A stretch of 64,000 nucleotides of DNA from Panulirus ornatus (taxonomy: Eukaryota > Arthropoda > Malacostraca > Decapoda > Palinuridae). Made by a program: the position numbers and the translations under genes. The stretch lies in contig NC_092243.1 of assembly GCF_036320965.1 (NCBI RefSeq), positions 207,501 through 271,500 on the forward strand. Reading direction: 5' to 3'. Numbering within the stretch: the first letter of the stretch is position 1; every line of letters begins with the position of its first letter. The notes beneath the pieces were generated by a model that saw nothing but the letters and a program-made list of their open reading frames with translations, was not told the origin of the DNA and made no database searches. Below are positions 23,538 to 35,705 of the stretch, in pieces.

Positions 23538-25122
23538 TTTTTTCTCTTTTGCTTTGTCGCTGTCTCCCGCGTTTGTGAGGTAGCGCAAGGAAACAGACGA
23601 AAGAAATTGCCCACCCCACCCCCATCCACATGTATATACATACACGTCCACACACGCAAATATACATACCTACACAGCTTTCCATGGTTTACCCCAGACG
23701 CTTCACATGCCCTGATTCAATCCACTGACAGCACGTCAACCCCGGTATACCACATCGATCCAATTCACTCTCTTCCTTGCCCTCCTTTCACCCTCCTGCA
23801 TGTTCAGGCCCCGATCACGCAAAATCTTTTTCACTCCATCTTTCCACCTCCAATTTGGTCTCCCACTTCTCGTTCCCTCCACCTCCGACACATATATCCT
23901 CTTGGTCAATCTTTCCTCACTCATTCTCTCCATGTGCCCAAACCATTTCAAAACACCCTCTTCTGCTCTCTCAACCATGCTCTTTTTATTTCCACACATC
24001 TCTCTTACCCTTACGTTACTTACGCGATCAAACCACCTCACACCACACATTGTCCTCAAACATCTCATTTCCAGCACATCCACCCTCCTGCGCACAACTC
24101 TATCCATAGCCCACGCCTCGCAACCATACAACATTGTTGGAACCACTATTCCTTCAAACATACCCATTTTTGCTTTCCGAGATAATGTTCTCGACTTCCA
24201 CACATTCTTCAAGGCTCCCAGGATTTTCGCCCCCTCCCCCATCCTATGATCCACTTCCGCTTCCATGGTTCCATCCGCTGCCAGATCCACTCCCAGATAT
24301 CTAAAACACTTTACTTCCTCCAGTTTTTCTCCATTCAAACTTACCTCCCAATTGACTTGACCCTCAACCCTACTGTACCTAATAACCGTGCTCTTGTTCA
24401 CATTTACTCTTAACTTACTTCTTTCACACACTTTACCAAACTCAGTCACCAGCTTCTGCAGTTTCTCACATGCAGTTTCTCACTTACCAGCGCTGTATCA
24501 TCAGCGAACGACAACTGACTCACTTCCCAAGCTCTCTCATCCCCAACAGACTTCATACTTTCCCCTCTTTCCAAAACTCTTGCATTTACCTCCCTAACAA
24601 CCCCATCCATAAACAAATTAAACAACCATGGAGACATCACATACCTCTGCCGCAAACCTACATTCGCTGAGAACCAATCACTTTCCTCTCTTCTTACACG
24701 TACTCATGCCTTACATCCTCGATAAAAACTTTTCACTGCTTCTAACGACTGGCCTCCCACACCATATATTCTTAGTACCTTCCACAGAGCATCTCTATCA
24801 ACTCTATCATATGCCTTCTCCAGATCCATAAATGCTACATACAAATCTATTTGCTTTTCTAAGTATTTCTCACATGCATTCTTCAAAGCAAACACCTGAT
24901 CCACACGTCCTCTACCACTTCTGAATCCACAGTGCTCTTCCCCAGTATGATGCTCTGTACATGCCTTCACCCTCTCAATCAATACCCTCCCATATAATTT
25001 ACCAGGAATACTCAACAAACTTATACCTCTGTAATTTGAGCACTCACTCTTATCCCATTTGCCTTTGTACAATGGCACTATGCAAGCATTCCGCCAATCC
25101 TCAGGCACCTCACCCTGAATCA
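23533..25122 (-). mobile_element. RTE-like LINE, 5'-truncated, copy 7
   Basis: Minus strand. It starts near 25,118 at MIQGEVPEDWRNACIVPLYK and ends in the short 3' UTR (23,735-23,540). Frames: 24,704-25,177 (palm, FMDLEKAYDRVD), 24,446-24,655 (with FADDTALV) and 23,736-24,449 (C-terminus, TGA end). A stretch near 24,470 repeats CAGTTTCTCAC and breaks the frame after DDTALV. Confidence 0.85.
23736..24449 (-). pseudogene. LINE C-terminal frame
   Basis: About 237 residues, TEFGKVCERSKLRVNVNKS through CFRYLGVDLAADGT and GRPNWRWKDGVKKIL to YRG and stop. It has the short-UTR TGA end but lacks the extra arginine found in sister copies. Confidence 0.7.
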
Positions 25123-25752
25123 TATATATATATATGTGTGTGTGTGTAATAGCTTTAAGAAATTTTGGTGGAAACACAGAATTTCTTTTCCATAACTGCC
25201 TAGGTAATGGTGCAGTTGTACTTTCGACCTAATTTCTTGATGGGTTGCCATTCTAGAACGGGAATCAATTGCTCGAGTGGCTGGGTGTCGCTGTACCACC
25301 TGAACCCCGTGCTATCACTGGATTACCTTAATAAAAGGCAGCGGATATTAAACAGGAGTTGCAAGAGGATGCTTCATTCGATAATAATGCTACGTGCTGG
25401 GTACCAATATTGGTGGACCGTCTCTTATCACAAGTTTTGGACCTCCCGCTGGCTACAATGCTGATAGACTACCTATAAGCAAATGTTGTGGACAAAGCTG
25501 CTGGAAGCACTTATGCGTGATTCCCGAGATGGTAAGACGGGCAGAATAACTTGCATATTGGATGATAATATAATGCACCTATTACCTCTTTGTAGTGATT
25601 CAGTTCCCATTTTTATGTAAGATACTATCTGATATGTCAGTATAGTTGATGTGTAAGATTCTTGTTTCTTTCTTATTACTAGAGTCAAGGAAATGTTTTG
25701 ATATATGATTAGATAATAACCAAACCAGTACTCTTTTAGCACTTCCTTATTT

Positions 25753-25756
<4 letters not shown>
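25123..25756. other. Unassigned DNA
   Basis: Nothing recognised. It ends in an (AC)n tract. Confidence 0.5.

Positions 25757-25834
<78 letters not shown>
25757..25834. repeat. (AC)n(TA)n compound microsatellite
   Basis: AC for about 48 bp, then TA for about 30 bp. Confidence 0.95.
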
Positions 25835-25837
<3 letters not shown>

Positions 25838-26022
25838 GTGGAAGGCGACTAAAAGGGGAGGGAGCGGGGGGCTGGAAATCCTCCCTCTTGTTTTTGTTTT
25901 TTTAATTTTCCAAAACAAGGAACAGAGAAGGGGGCCAGGTGAGGATATTCCCTTAGAGGCCCAGTCCTCTGTTCTTAACGCTACCTTGCTAACGCGGGAA
26001 ATGGCGAATAGTTTGAAAGAAA
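25835..26022 (+). mobile_element. SINE-like structured repeat, copy 4 (5'-truncated)
   Basis: Starts at GTCGTGGAAGGCGACTAAAA, missing about 50 bp of the usual 5' end, and runs to GGCGAATAGTTTGAAAG. Confidence 0.75.
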
Positions 26023-26026
26023 TATA

Positions 26027-26057
<31 letters not shown>

Positions 26058-26083
26058 GTATGTATCTATCTATCTATCTATCT

Positions 26084-26163
<80 letters not shown>
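26023..26163. repeat. (TCTA)n(TA)n compound microsatellite
   Basis: TCTA units to about 26,090, then TA. Centre of a second tail-to-tail SINE-like pair. Confidence 0.95.
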
Positions 26164-26165
<2 letters not shown>

Positions 26166-26392
26166 CTTTTTTTTTTACTGTTCGCCTTTTCCCGCATTAA
26201 CAAGGTAGCATTAAGAACAGAGGACTGAGTATAAGGAAAATCCTCACTTGCACCCTTCTCTGTTTCTTCTTTTGGAAAATAAAAAAATGAGAGTGGAGGA
26301 TTTCCAGCCTCCCGCTTCCTCCACTTTTAGTCGCCTTCTACGACACGCAGGGAATACGTGGGAAGTTTTCTTTCTTCCCTCTACCCAAGGAT
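26164..26392 (-). mobile_element. SINE-like structured repeat, copy 5
   Basis: Full-length but more diverged. The 5' end reads ATCCTTGGGTAG and the central hairpin is altered. Confidence 0.7.
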
Positions 26393-26394
26393 GA

Positions 26395-26464
<70 letters not shown>
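26393..26464. repeat. (TA)n microsatellite
   Basis: Between the 5' end of a SINE-like repeat and the inverted 5' piece of LINE copy 8. Confidence 0.95.
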
Positions 26465-26468
<4 letters not shown>

Positions 26469-27213
26469 AACTTACCTCCCAATTGACTTGACCCTCAACC
26501 CTACTGTACCTGATAACCTGGCTCTTATTCACATTTACTCTTAACTTTCTTCTTTCACACACTTTACCAAACTCAGTCACCAGCGTCTGCAGTTTCTCAC
26601 ATGAATCAGCTACCAGCGCTGTATCATCAGCGAACAACAACTGACTCACTTCCCAAGCTCTCTCATCCCCAACAGACTTCATACTTGCCCCTCTTTCCAA
26701 AACTCTTGCATTCACCTCCCTGACAAACCCATCCATAAACAAATTAAACAACCATGGAGACACCACACACCCCTGCCGCAAACCTACATTCACTGAGAAC
26801 CAATCACTTTCCTCTCTTCCTACACGTACACATGCCTTACATCCTCGATAAAAACTTTTCACTGCTTCTAACAACTTGCCTCCCACACCATATATTCTTA
26901 ATACCTTCCACAGAGCATCTCTATCAACTCTATCATATGCCTTCTCCAGATCCATAAATGCTACAAACAAATCCATTTGCTTTTCTAAGTATTTCTCACA
27001 TACATTCTTCAAAGCAAACACCTGATCCACACATCCTCTACCACTTCTGAAACCACACTGCTCTTCCCCAATCTGATGCTCTGTACATGCCTTCACCCTC
27101 TCAGTCAATACCCTCCCATATAATTTACCAGGAATACTCAACAAACTTATACCTCTGTAATTTGAGCACTCACTCTTATCCCCTTTGCCTTTGTACAATG
27201 GCACTATGCACGC
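26465..27213 (-). mobile_element. RTE-like LINE copy 8, inverted 5' piece
   Basis: Minus strand, one open frame from DACIVPLYKGKGDKSE through FMDLEKAYDRVD, VGLRQGCVVSPWLFNL and LLFADDTALV to NWEVSLN, where (TA)n cuts it. The polymerase core is undamaged but both ends are missing. It belongs with 27,214-27,937. Confidence 0.8.
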
Positions 27214-27929
27214 ATCATAGGGTGGGGGAGGGGGCGAAAATCCTGGGAGCCTTGAAGAATGTGTGGAAGTCGAGAACATTATCTCGGAAAGCAAAAATGG
27301 GTATGTTTGAAGGAATAGTGGTTCCAACAATGTTGTATGGTTGCGAGGCGTGGGCTATGGATAGAGTTGTGCGCAGGAGGATGGATGTGCTGGAAATGAG
27401 ATGTTTGAGGACAATGTGTGGTGTGAGGTGGTTTGATCGAGTAAGTAACGTAAGGGTAAGAGAGATGTGTGGAAATAAAAAGAGCGTGGTTGAGAGAGCA
27501 GAGGAGGGTGTTTTGAAATGGTTTGAGCACATGGAGAGAATGGGTGAGGAAAGATTGACCAAGAGGATATATGTGTCGGAGGTGGAGGGAACGAGGAGAA
27601 GCGGGAGACCAAATTGGAGGTGGAAAGATAGAGTAAAAAAGATTTTGTGTGATCGGGGCCTGAACATGCAGGAGGGTGAAAGGAGGGCAAGGAATAGAGT
27701 GAATTGGATCGATGTGGTATACCGGGGTTGACGTGCTGTCAGTGGATTGAATCAGGGCTTGTGAAGCGTCTGGGGTAAACCATGGAAAGCTGTGTAGGTA
27801 TGTATATTTGCGTGTGTGGACGTATGTATATACATGTGTATGGGGGTGGGTTGGGCCATTTCTTTCGTCTGTTTCCTTGTGCTACCTCGCAAACGCGGGA
27901 GAGAATGACAAAGCAAAAAAAAAGAAGAA

Positions 27930-27937
<8 letters not shown>
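27214..27937 (+). mobile_element. RTE-like LINE copy 8, 3' piece
   Basis: Plus strand, from HRVGEGAKILGALKNVW to YRG and TGA at about 27,731, then the short 3' UTR and an A-rich tail. Together with the inverted piece at 26,465-27,213 this is the order expected from twin priming. About 84 bp of LINE between NWEVSLN and HRVGEG are missing. Confidence 0.8.

Positions 27938-28012
<75 letters not shown>
27938..28012. repeat. (TA)n microsatellite
   Basis: Joins the tail of LINE copy 8 to the truncated 3' side of LINE copy 9. Confidence 0.95.
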
Positions 28013-29038
<1,026 letters not shown>

Positions 29039-29041
<3 letters not shown>

Positions 29042-29589
29042 AGTAGATAGATAGATACCTTTTTACGTGAACGTATTACCACCAAAGTTGCTTCTAGGTC
29101 GAGAAGCACAAATATCATACTGAAGGCATAAATCTATATATGTTGGTAAAGAGACAATAGATTCAATATTTCATACACTTATTGAGATAGATATAGTCTA
29201 ACTTTGCCGTTAATGAATCTTTATCTCATGTATCATGACTATTGCCAGCAGTACGAGACAACTCTTTCCTGAATTTCTGTCTCAGTGAACCCTGGCCCCG
29301 AGGATTTGGGCCTCTTTAGTACGTAACCTACACTGGTTTACCCGTCTGTCACCTGGCCACTGGAACTTACCATGGTGATTCTTATATCCTCCTGGTGGTT
29401 ACGAGCGCTTGGCCTCATTTTGTCTTCTGACAGTGAGATAGGTAACTCACCTTGTATGTCATCATATGGCGATTTGAAGTGGCTACCCTCATAAGTCTTC
29501 TAGAAGTGATTATGAGTATCGAGGATCATATGTCCTCATGTGGTGATTATGAGTGACGATCATATATCCTCATGGGGTAGTTATGAGTA
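29039..29589. other. Unassigned DNA
   Basis: Contains repeated ATCATATGTCCTCATG and GATTATGAGT words (29,500-29,590), a short degenerate tandem repeat. No gene recognised. Confidence 0.45.
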
Positions 29590-29952
29590 GCAGGGATAAT
29601 GTGTACTGGGAATACTTCATCCAGACTTCCCCTGATCATCACGTTATTTATGCCTAAAGTTATTGAGGAAGTTTGCAGACCTTTTCTCGATCTACTCTCT
29701 CCTTGGATCAGTAACAAGGTGGGAAGGCTGGTTATACACGTCGTAAGAAATGAACCATTCTGTTGTGTGAGTTATATCTGCATTTTAACGTTAGAATAAT
29801 TTTTAAAGCACAAATTAAAATCCAGTCATATTTCAAATTCAAGGATGGTATTGTCTGTCAAGATGGTAATTGGAAGAGCTGTAATGCTTTGTGTATTGAC
29901 AAAACTAAGCGACACATTAGGACGCGCGTTCATGAATACCGTGGGCGATGAG
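29590..29952 (+). mobile_element. Penelope-like element fragment (family C)
   Basis: Plus strand, two frames. 29,599-29,799 may hold the end of the RT-to-endonuclease linker. 29,763-29,951 reads IQSYFKFKDGIV, then KSCNALCIDKTKRHIRTRVH, the usual form of the Penelope-like GIY-YIG core with basic arms. The expected Y-I-G is C-I-D here, so a key glycine is lost. Different from families A and B in this window. Confidence 0.6.
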
Positions 29953-30527
29953 TAGAAACGAAATACCAAACCTCCCATAAACGCAACAGGAACATAACAT
30001 GAATCTCACTCAACATCGTACTGAAAACATGATAGTACTGGAATATAGCCACGACAATACAAAACTAGAGAGAACAGAAGCCATGTCCGTCGGAGAATGA
30101 AATTCTTCATAAATCATCAGGTCAAGCTAGGACTTTGCTATCGTATCCCAAATGACACCACTATTTACTTCAACTGAACTTTCCAGATGCGGAGACCTCA
30201 GACGATCCTGCCAACCGTTGACCCGACGAGTTTGATCCCTATCGACCACACATGAACCTACGTCACTACTCTCATTTGTAACACTACAAGATGTGATTCA
30301 TTCTTGTTTTGTTCTTTATATTGTGTGTTGTATCAAATATTTTGAATTTGACACAGGTTGGGCAGTGTCTGTGTGCTTGGAATGTCTCGTGTATTTCAAG
30401 AATGAAGTGAAAATGTATATAGAACATTTATTTAACACTTTATGTGGTGAAGCAAAACGTGGGGTGAGAAAACATTAAAATAAAAACCAACAGAAACCTA
30501 GTGAGTGTAGATACGCAATGTTCTTTT

Positions 30528-30530
<3 letters not shown>
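29953..30530. other. Unassigned DNA
   Basis: May contain the decayed 3' side of the Penelope-like fragment, but I cannot trace it. A 61-codon frame (30,293-30,478) has no recognisable motif. Confidence 0.4.
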
Positions 30531-30610
<80 letters not shown>

Positions 30611-30611
30611 A
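30531..30611. repeat. (TA)n microsatellite
   Basis: Ends in TATG units before LINE copy 10. Confidence 0.95.
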
Positions 30612-32260
30612 TAATTGAGTGGGAGATGTATAAAAGAAAGAGACAGGAGGTCAAGGGAAAGGTGCAAGAGGTGAAAAAGAGGGCAAATGAGAGTTGGGGT
30701 GAGAGAGTATCATTAAATTTTAGGGAGAATAAAAAGATGTTCTTGAAGGAGGTAAATAAAGTGCGTAAGACAAGGGCGCAAATGGGAACTTCAGTGAAGG
30801 GCGCTAATGGGGAGGTGATAACAAGTAGTGGTGATGTGAGAAGGAGATGGAGTGAGTATTTTCAAGGTTTGTTGAATGTGTTTGATGATAGAGTAGCAGA
30901 TGTAGGGTGTCTTGGTCGAGGTGGTGTGCAAAGTGAGAGGGTTAGGGAAAATGATTTGGTAAACAGAGAAGAGGTAGTAAAAGCTTTGCGGAAAATGAAA
31001 GCCGGCAAGGCAGCAGGTTTGGATGGTATTGCAGTGGAATTTATTGAAAAAGGGGGTGACTGTATTGTTGACTGGTTGGTAAGGTTATTTAATGTATGTA
31101 TGACTCATGGTGAGGTGCCTGAAGATTGGCGGAATGCGTGCATAGTGCCATTGTACAGAGGCAAAGGGGTTAAGAGTGAGTGCTCAAATTACAGAGGTAT
31201 AAGCTTGTTGAGTATTCCTGGTAAATTATATGGGAGGGTATTGATTGAGAGGGTGAAGGCATGTACAGAGCATCAGATTGGGGAAGAGCAGTGTGGTTTC
31301 AGAAGTGGTAGAGGATGTGTGGATCAGATGTTTGCTTTGAAGAATGTATGTGAGAAATACTTAGAAAAGCAAATGGATTTGTATGAAGCATTTATGGATC
31401 TGGAGAAGGCATATGATAGAGTTGATAGAGATGCTCTGTGGAAGGTATTAAGAATATATGGTGTGGGAGGCAAGTTGTTAGAAGCAGTGAAAAGTTTTTA
31501 TCGAGGATGTAAGGCATGTGTACGTGTAGGGAGAGAGGAAAGTGATTGGTTCTCAGTGAATATAGGTTTGCGGCATGGGTGTGTGATGTCTCCATGGTTG
31601 TTTGATTTGTTTATGGATGGGGTTGCTAGGGAGGTGAATGCAAGAGTTTTGGAAAGAGGGGCAAGTATGAAGTCTGTTGTGGATGAGAGAGCTTGGGAAG
31701 TGAGTCAGTTGTTGTTCGCTGATGATACAGCGCTGGTGGCTGATTCATGTGAGAAACTGCAGAAGCTGGTGACTGAGTTTGGTAAAGTGTGTGAAAAAAG
31801 AAAGTTAAGAGTAAATGTGAATAAGAGCAAGGTTATTAGGTACAGTAGGGTTGAGGGTCAAGTCAATTGGGAGGTAAGTTTGAATGGAGAAAAACTGGAG
31901 GAAGTAAAGTGTTTTAGATATCTGGGAGTGGATCTGGCAGTGGATGGAACCATGGAAGCGGAAGTGAATCATAGGGTGGGGGAGGGGGCGAAAATCCTGG
32001 GAGCATTGAAGAATGTGTGGAAGTCGAGAACACTATCTCTGAAAGCAAAAATGGGTATGTTTGAAGGAATAGTGGTTCCAACAATGTTGTATGGTTGCGA
32101 GGCGTGGGCTATGGATAGAGTTGTGCGCAGGAGGGTGGATGTGCTGGAAATGAGATGTTTGAGGACAGTGTGTGGTGTGAGGTGCTTTGATCGAGTAAGT
32201 AATGTGAGGGTAAGAGAGATATGTGGAAATAAAAAGAGCGTGGTTGAGAGAGCAGAATGA
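30612..32260 (+). pseudogene. LINE reverse transcriptase, long open frame
   Basis: About 550 residues. In order: basic linker; KMKAGKAAGLDGI; NACIVPLYRGKGVKSECSN with YRGISLLSIPGK; GFRSGRGCVDQ; YEAFMDLEKAYDRVD; IGLRHGCVMSPWLF; LLFADDTALVADS; CFRYLGVDLAVDGT; and part of the C-terminus. All catalytic aspartates (DLEKAYD and FADD) are present. No endonuclease, and no natural start since the frame enters from (TA)n. The end is lost through a small deletion. Confidence 0.75.
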
Positions 32261-32887
32261 GTGAGGAAAGGTTGACCAAGAGGATATATGTGTCGGAGGT
32301 GGAGGGAACGAGGAGAAGTGGGAGACCAAATTGGAGGTGGAAAGATGGAGTGAAAAAGATTTTGATTGATCGGGGCCTGAACATGCAGGAGGGTGAAAGG
32401 AGGGCAAGGAATAGAGTGAATTGGATCGATGTGGTATACCGGGGTTGACGTGCTGTCAGTGGATTGAATCAGGGCATGTGAAGCGTCTGGGGTAAACCAT
32501 GGAAAGTTGTGTGGGGCCTGGATGTGGAAAGGGAGTTGTGGTTTCGGGCATTATTGCATGACAGCTGGAGACTGAGTATGAACGAATGGGGCCTTTGTTA
32601 TCTTTTCCTAGCGCTACCTCGCACACATGAGGGGGAGGGGGATGATATTCCATGTGTGGCGAGGTGGCGATGGGAATGAATAAAGGCAGGCAGTGTGAGT
32701 TGTGTTCATGGGTATATATGTATGTGTCTGTGTGTGTATATATATGTGTATATTGAGATGTATGGATGTGTAGGTTTGTGTGTGTGGACGTGTGTGTATA
32801 TACATGTGTATGGGGGTGGGTTGGGCCATTTCTTTCTTCTGTTTCCTTGCGCTACCTCGCAAATGCGGGAGACAGCGACAAAGCAAA

Positions 32888-32890
<3 letters not shown>
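30612..32890 (+). mobile_element. RTE-like LINE, 5'-truncated, copy 10
   Basis: Begins in the linker at IEWEMYKRKRQEV and runs through the whole reverse transcriptase in one frame to 32,260. A deletion of about 37 bp (between GAGAGCAGA and ATGAGTGAGG) then shifts the frame. The C-terminus continues at 32,257-32,448 to TGA. It has the long 3' UTR together with the TGA end, a combination intermediate between the two subfamilies. Confidence 0.85.

Positions 32891-32966
<76 letters not shown>
32891..32966. repeat. (TA)n microsatellite
   Basis: Between the tail of LINE copy 10 and an inverted LINE-tail/SINE-like chimera. Confidence 0.95.
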
Positions 32967-32970
<4 letters not shown>

Positions 32971-33193
32971 ATTTTATATTTATTTTGCTTTGTCGCTTTG
33001 TAGCGTTAAGAACAGAGGACTGGGCCTCTGAGGGAACATCCTCACCTGGCCCCCCCTCTCTGTTCCTTCTTTTGGAAAATTAAAAAAAAAGAAAAAAGAG
33101 GGGAGGATTTCCAGCCCCCCGCTCCCTCCCCTTATAGTCGCCTTCTACGACACGCAGGGAATACGTGGGAAGTATTCTTTCTCCCCTATCCCC

Positions 33194-33197
<4 letters not shown>
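32967..33197 (-). mobile_element. SINE-like repeat fused to a LINE 3' tail (chimera)
   Basis: On the minus strand the usual SINE-like 5' end and body run from 33,197 to about 33,000. At the shared CTAC motif the sequence switches to AAAGCGACAAAGCAAAATAA, the LINE tail, instead of GGCGAATAG. About 20 bp of the shared core are lost at the joint. It looks like a template switch or recombination within the homologous 3' ends. Confidence 0.65.

Positions 33198-33229
<32 letters not shown>
33198..33229. repeat. (TA)n microsatellite
   Basis: Short tract between the chimera and LINE copy 11. Confidence 0.9.
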
Positions 33230-33246
<17 letters not shown>

Positions 33247-34197
33247 TTTTTTTATACTTTGTCGCTGTCTCCCGCGTTTGCGAGGTAGCGCAAGGAAACA
33301 GACGAAAGAAATGGCCCCCCCCCCCATACACATGTACATACACACGTCCACACACGCAAATATACATACCTACACAGCTTTCCATGGTTACCCCAGACGC
33401 TTCACATGCCTTGCTTCAATCCACTGACAGCACGTCAACCCCTGTATACCACATGACTCCAATTCACTCTATTTCTTGCCCTCCTTTCACCCTCCTGCAT
33501 GTTCAGGCCCCGATCACACAAAATCTTTTTCACTCCATCTTTCCACCTCCAATTTGGTCTCCCTCTTCTCCTCGTTCCCTCCACCTCCGACACATATATC
33601 CTCTTGGTCAATCTCTCCTCACTCATTCTCTCCATGTGCCCAAACCATTTCAAAACACCCTCTTCTGCTCTCTCAACCACGCTCTTTTTATTTCCACACA
33701 TCTCTCTTACCCTTACGTTACTTACTCGATCAAACCACCTCACACCACACATTGTCCTCAAACATCTCATTTCCAGCACATCCATCCTCCTGCGCACATC
33801 TCTATCCATAGCCCACGCCTCGCAACCATACAACATTGTTGGAACCACTATTCCCTCAAACATACCCATTTTTGCTTTCCGAGATAATGTTCTCGACTTC
33901 CACACATTTTTCAAGGCTCCCAAAATTTTCGCCCCCTCCCCCACCCTATGATCCACTTCCGCTTCCATGGTTCCATCCGCTGACAGATCCACTCCCAGAT
34001 ATCTAAAACACTTCACTTCCTCCAGTTTTTCTCCATTCAAACTCACCTCCCAATTGACTTGACCCTCACCCCTACTGTACCTAATAACCTTGCTCTTATT
34101 CACATTTACTCTCAACTTTCTTCTTCCACACACTTTACCAAACTCAGTCACCAGCTTCTGCAGTTTCTCACATGAATCAGCCACCAGCGCTGTATCA
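33230..34197 (-). mobile_element. RTE-like LINE, 5'-truncated, copy 11
   Basis: Minus strand. Starts at DTALVADSCEKL, where (TA)n replaces the first half of the FADD codons, and is open to YRG and TGA at about 33,435. Short 3' UTR, then an A-run (T at 33,230-33,253). No catalytic polymerase core left. Confidence 0.8.
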
Positions 34198-34219
34198 TAT
34201 ATATATATATATATATATA
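34198..34219. repeat. (TA)n microsatellite
   Basis: Short tract that cuts LINE copy 11. Confidence 0.85.
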
Positions 34220-34297
34220 AGGGGAGAAAGAATACTTCCCACATATGATTACGCTACCTCGCTGACGCGGGAAATGGCGAATAGTATGAAAGAAAGA
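34220..34297 (+). mobile_element. SINE-like structured repeat with large internal deletion
   Basis: Keeps GGGGAGAAAGAATACTTCCC at the 5' side and CGCTACCTCGC to GGCGAATAGTATG at the 3' side. About 150 bp between are gone. Confidence 0.65.
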
Positions 34298-34309
34298 AAG
34301 ATATATATA

Positions 34310-34396
34310 ACATACAAAGCTCCAACAGCCAGGATCGAACCCGGGACCCCTTGTGCAAGAGGCAGGCATGCTAACCGCTAGGCTAAGGGACTGTAT
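34310..34396 (-). mobile_element. tRNA-derived SINE (second family)
   Basis: Minus strand. A box TAGCCTAGCGGTTAGCATGC (34,366-34,385) and B box GGGTTCGATCC (34,332-34,342), spaced as in a tRNA. The tail GCTGTTGGAGCTTTGTATGT follows. The spacing and boxes are near-canonical, but there is no clover-leaf acceptor stem and the tail recurs at 34,548-34,661, so it is a SINE and not a tRNA gene. Confidence 0.75.
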
Positions 34397-34547
34397 ACTA
34401 GGAAACAACTATTCGAAATACTAAGTACTCGAATACCCTTCGTCTCACAATGGTGAGCAACGGGGTCTATCGGTTGTTTCCGAACAGAACACATAGCCAG
34501 CTGATAGCGTTTTACCGAACCTGACTGTACAACGCGGAGTTATATGA
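34397..34547. other. Spacer within SINE cluster
   Basis: Sequence between the tRNA-like head and the palindrome. It may be part of a dimeric SINE, since the 20-bp tail occurs on both sides in the same orientation (34,312-34,331 and 34,585-34,604). Confidence 0.4.
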
Positions 34548-34657
34548 ATACGAATAAAGTGTATATGAACGCGCACCTTCATAGAACATACAAAGCTCCA
34601 ACAGCTGTTGGAGCTTTGTATGTTCTATGAAGGTGCGCGTTCATATACACTTTATTC

Positions 34658-34661
<4 letters not shown>
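34548..34661. repeat. Perfect palindrome made of two SINE tails
   Basis: Arms 34,549-34,604 and 34,605-34,660 are exact inverse copies with no spacer; the centre reads AACAGCTGTT. Each arm is the SINE tail from CTGTTGGAGC outward to CTTTATTCGTA. Confidence 0.9.

Positions 34662-34755
<94 letters not shown>
34658..34755. repeat. (TA)n(TG)n compound microsatellite
   Basis: TA to 34,728, then TG. Confidence 0.95.
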
Positions 34756-35377
34756 ATTTTTACTAGGAACCATTAATAGTTATGGCAATACTCTGTCCTA
34801 TGTTCCATTGGACTCAATCCTTTTCATTTGAAACATATGACAATAATCAAGATAAAGAGAAGCAGATGTGGTGTCGTGGGATGGTTGATTAGCGTGCAGG
34901 TGATCGAGTGTGCTTTGGTTAATAACATGACGGGGGTGAACTGAGGAACACCGTGCTGGGAATCGGCCTCTCCTCACACAAGGGGAAGGATGTGTAAGGA
35001 TATGACCTGTGATCTGCTGCGTAACTAAACCAGTCACAAGCGATGCAGAGTACGTGAGCAAACTGTGAATACACTTGTTATAAGCTGGATTCTCTTATAA
35101 AATCAAAGTACACTTCATTTATTTCCTTTAAGTTCCTCTAGCACCAAGGGAATTGATCAGTATTTCAGTGTAAGTAAATTATGCATGAGGATATAAGCCC
35201 TCAAAGTAAATCATTTTTTATCATAGCAAAAAGACATCATCTTTTTTATTTGACGTTTAAAGGCTCCAAACATGAACAAAGTCGTCATCGATACCAACCT
35301 TAAACAAAACTTGAAAAAGGTTGTACAGATTAGAATGGACGAAGAAAAGAAGACACGAAATGTAGGAGCGAGAGGGT
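34756..35377. other. Unassigned DNA
   Basis: Nothing recognised. Confidence 0.5.
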
Positions 35378-35705
35378 AAACCAACAGGATGGAGCCATAA
35401 GAGAGGTATGTGCCTGGATGAATCAGCAAGATGGAGCCTCATGAGAGGTATGTGTCTGGGTAACCAACAGGATGGAGCCATTAGAAAACTATTTTCATGG
35501 GTGATATGGTAAGATGGAGCCGTACAAGGATGAGCGTGCAAAGTGGAGAAATAGGATAGTTTTGTAGCTGGTTGAGCCTGCAGGATGGAGTCACAAGAGA
35601 CCTTATATGCTTAGATGGGTCAGCACGGTGGATCCAAATGAGAGAGGCCTCACTAAACCAGTAGGATGGAACTGTAGGAGAGATATGTACTTGGATGAGG
35701 GCGCG
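35378..35705. repeat. Degenerate minisatellite, unit about 41-42 bp
   Basis: Repeats of CAGGATGGAGCCATAAGAGA and GGTATGTGCCTGGATGA. The first three units (from 35,378, 35,420 and 35,461) are regular; later ones vary in length and sequence. Confidence 0.7.

Noticed and set aside
34310..34396. Functional tRNA gene
   Set aside because: A and B boxes are good, but no acceptor stem or clear clover leaf is present and the sequence continues into a repeated SINE tail.
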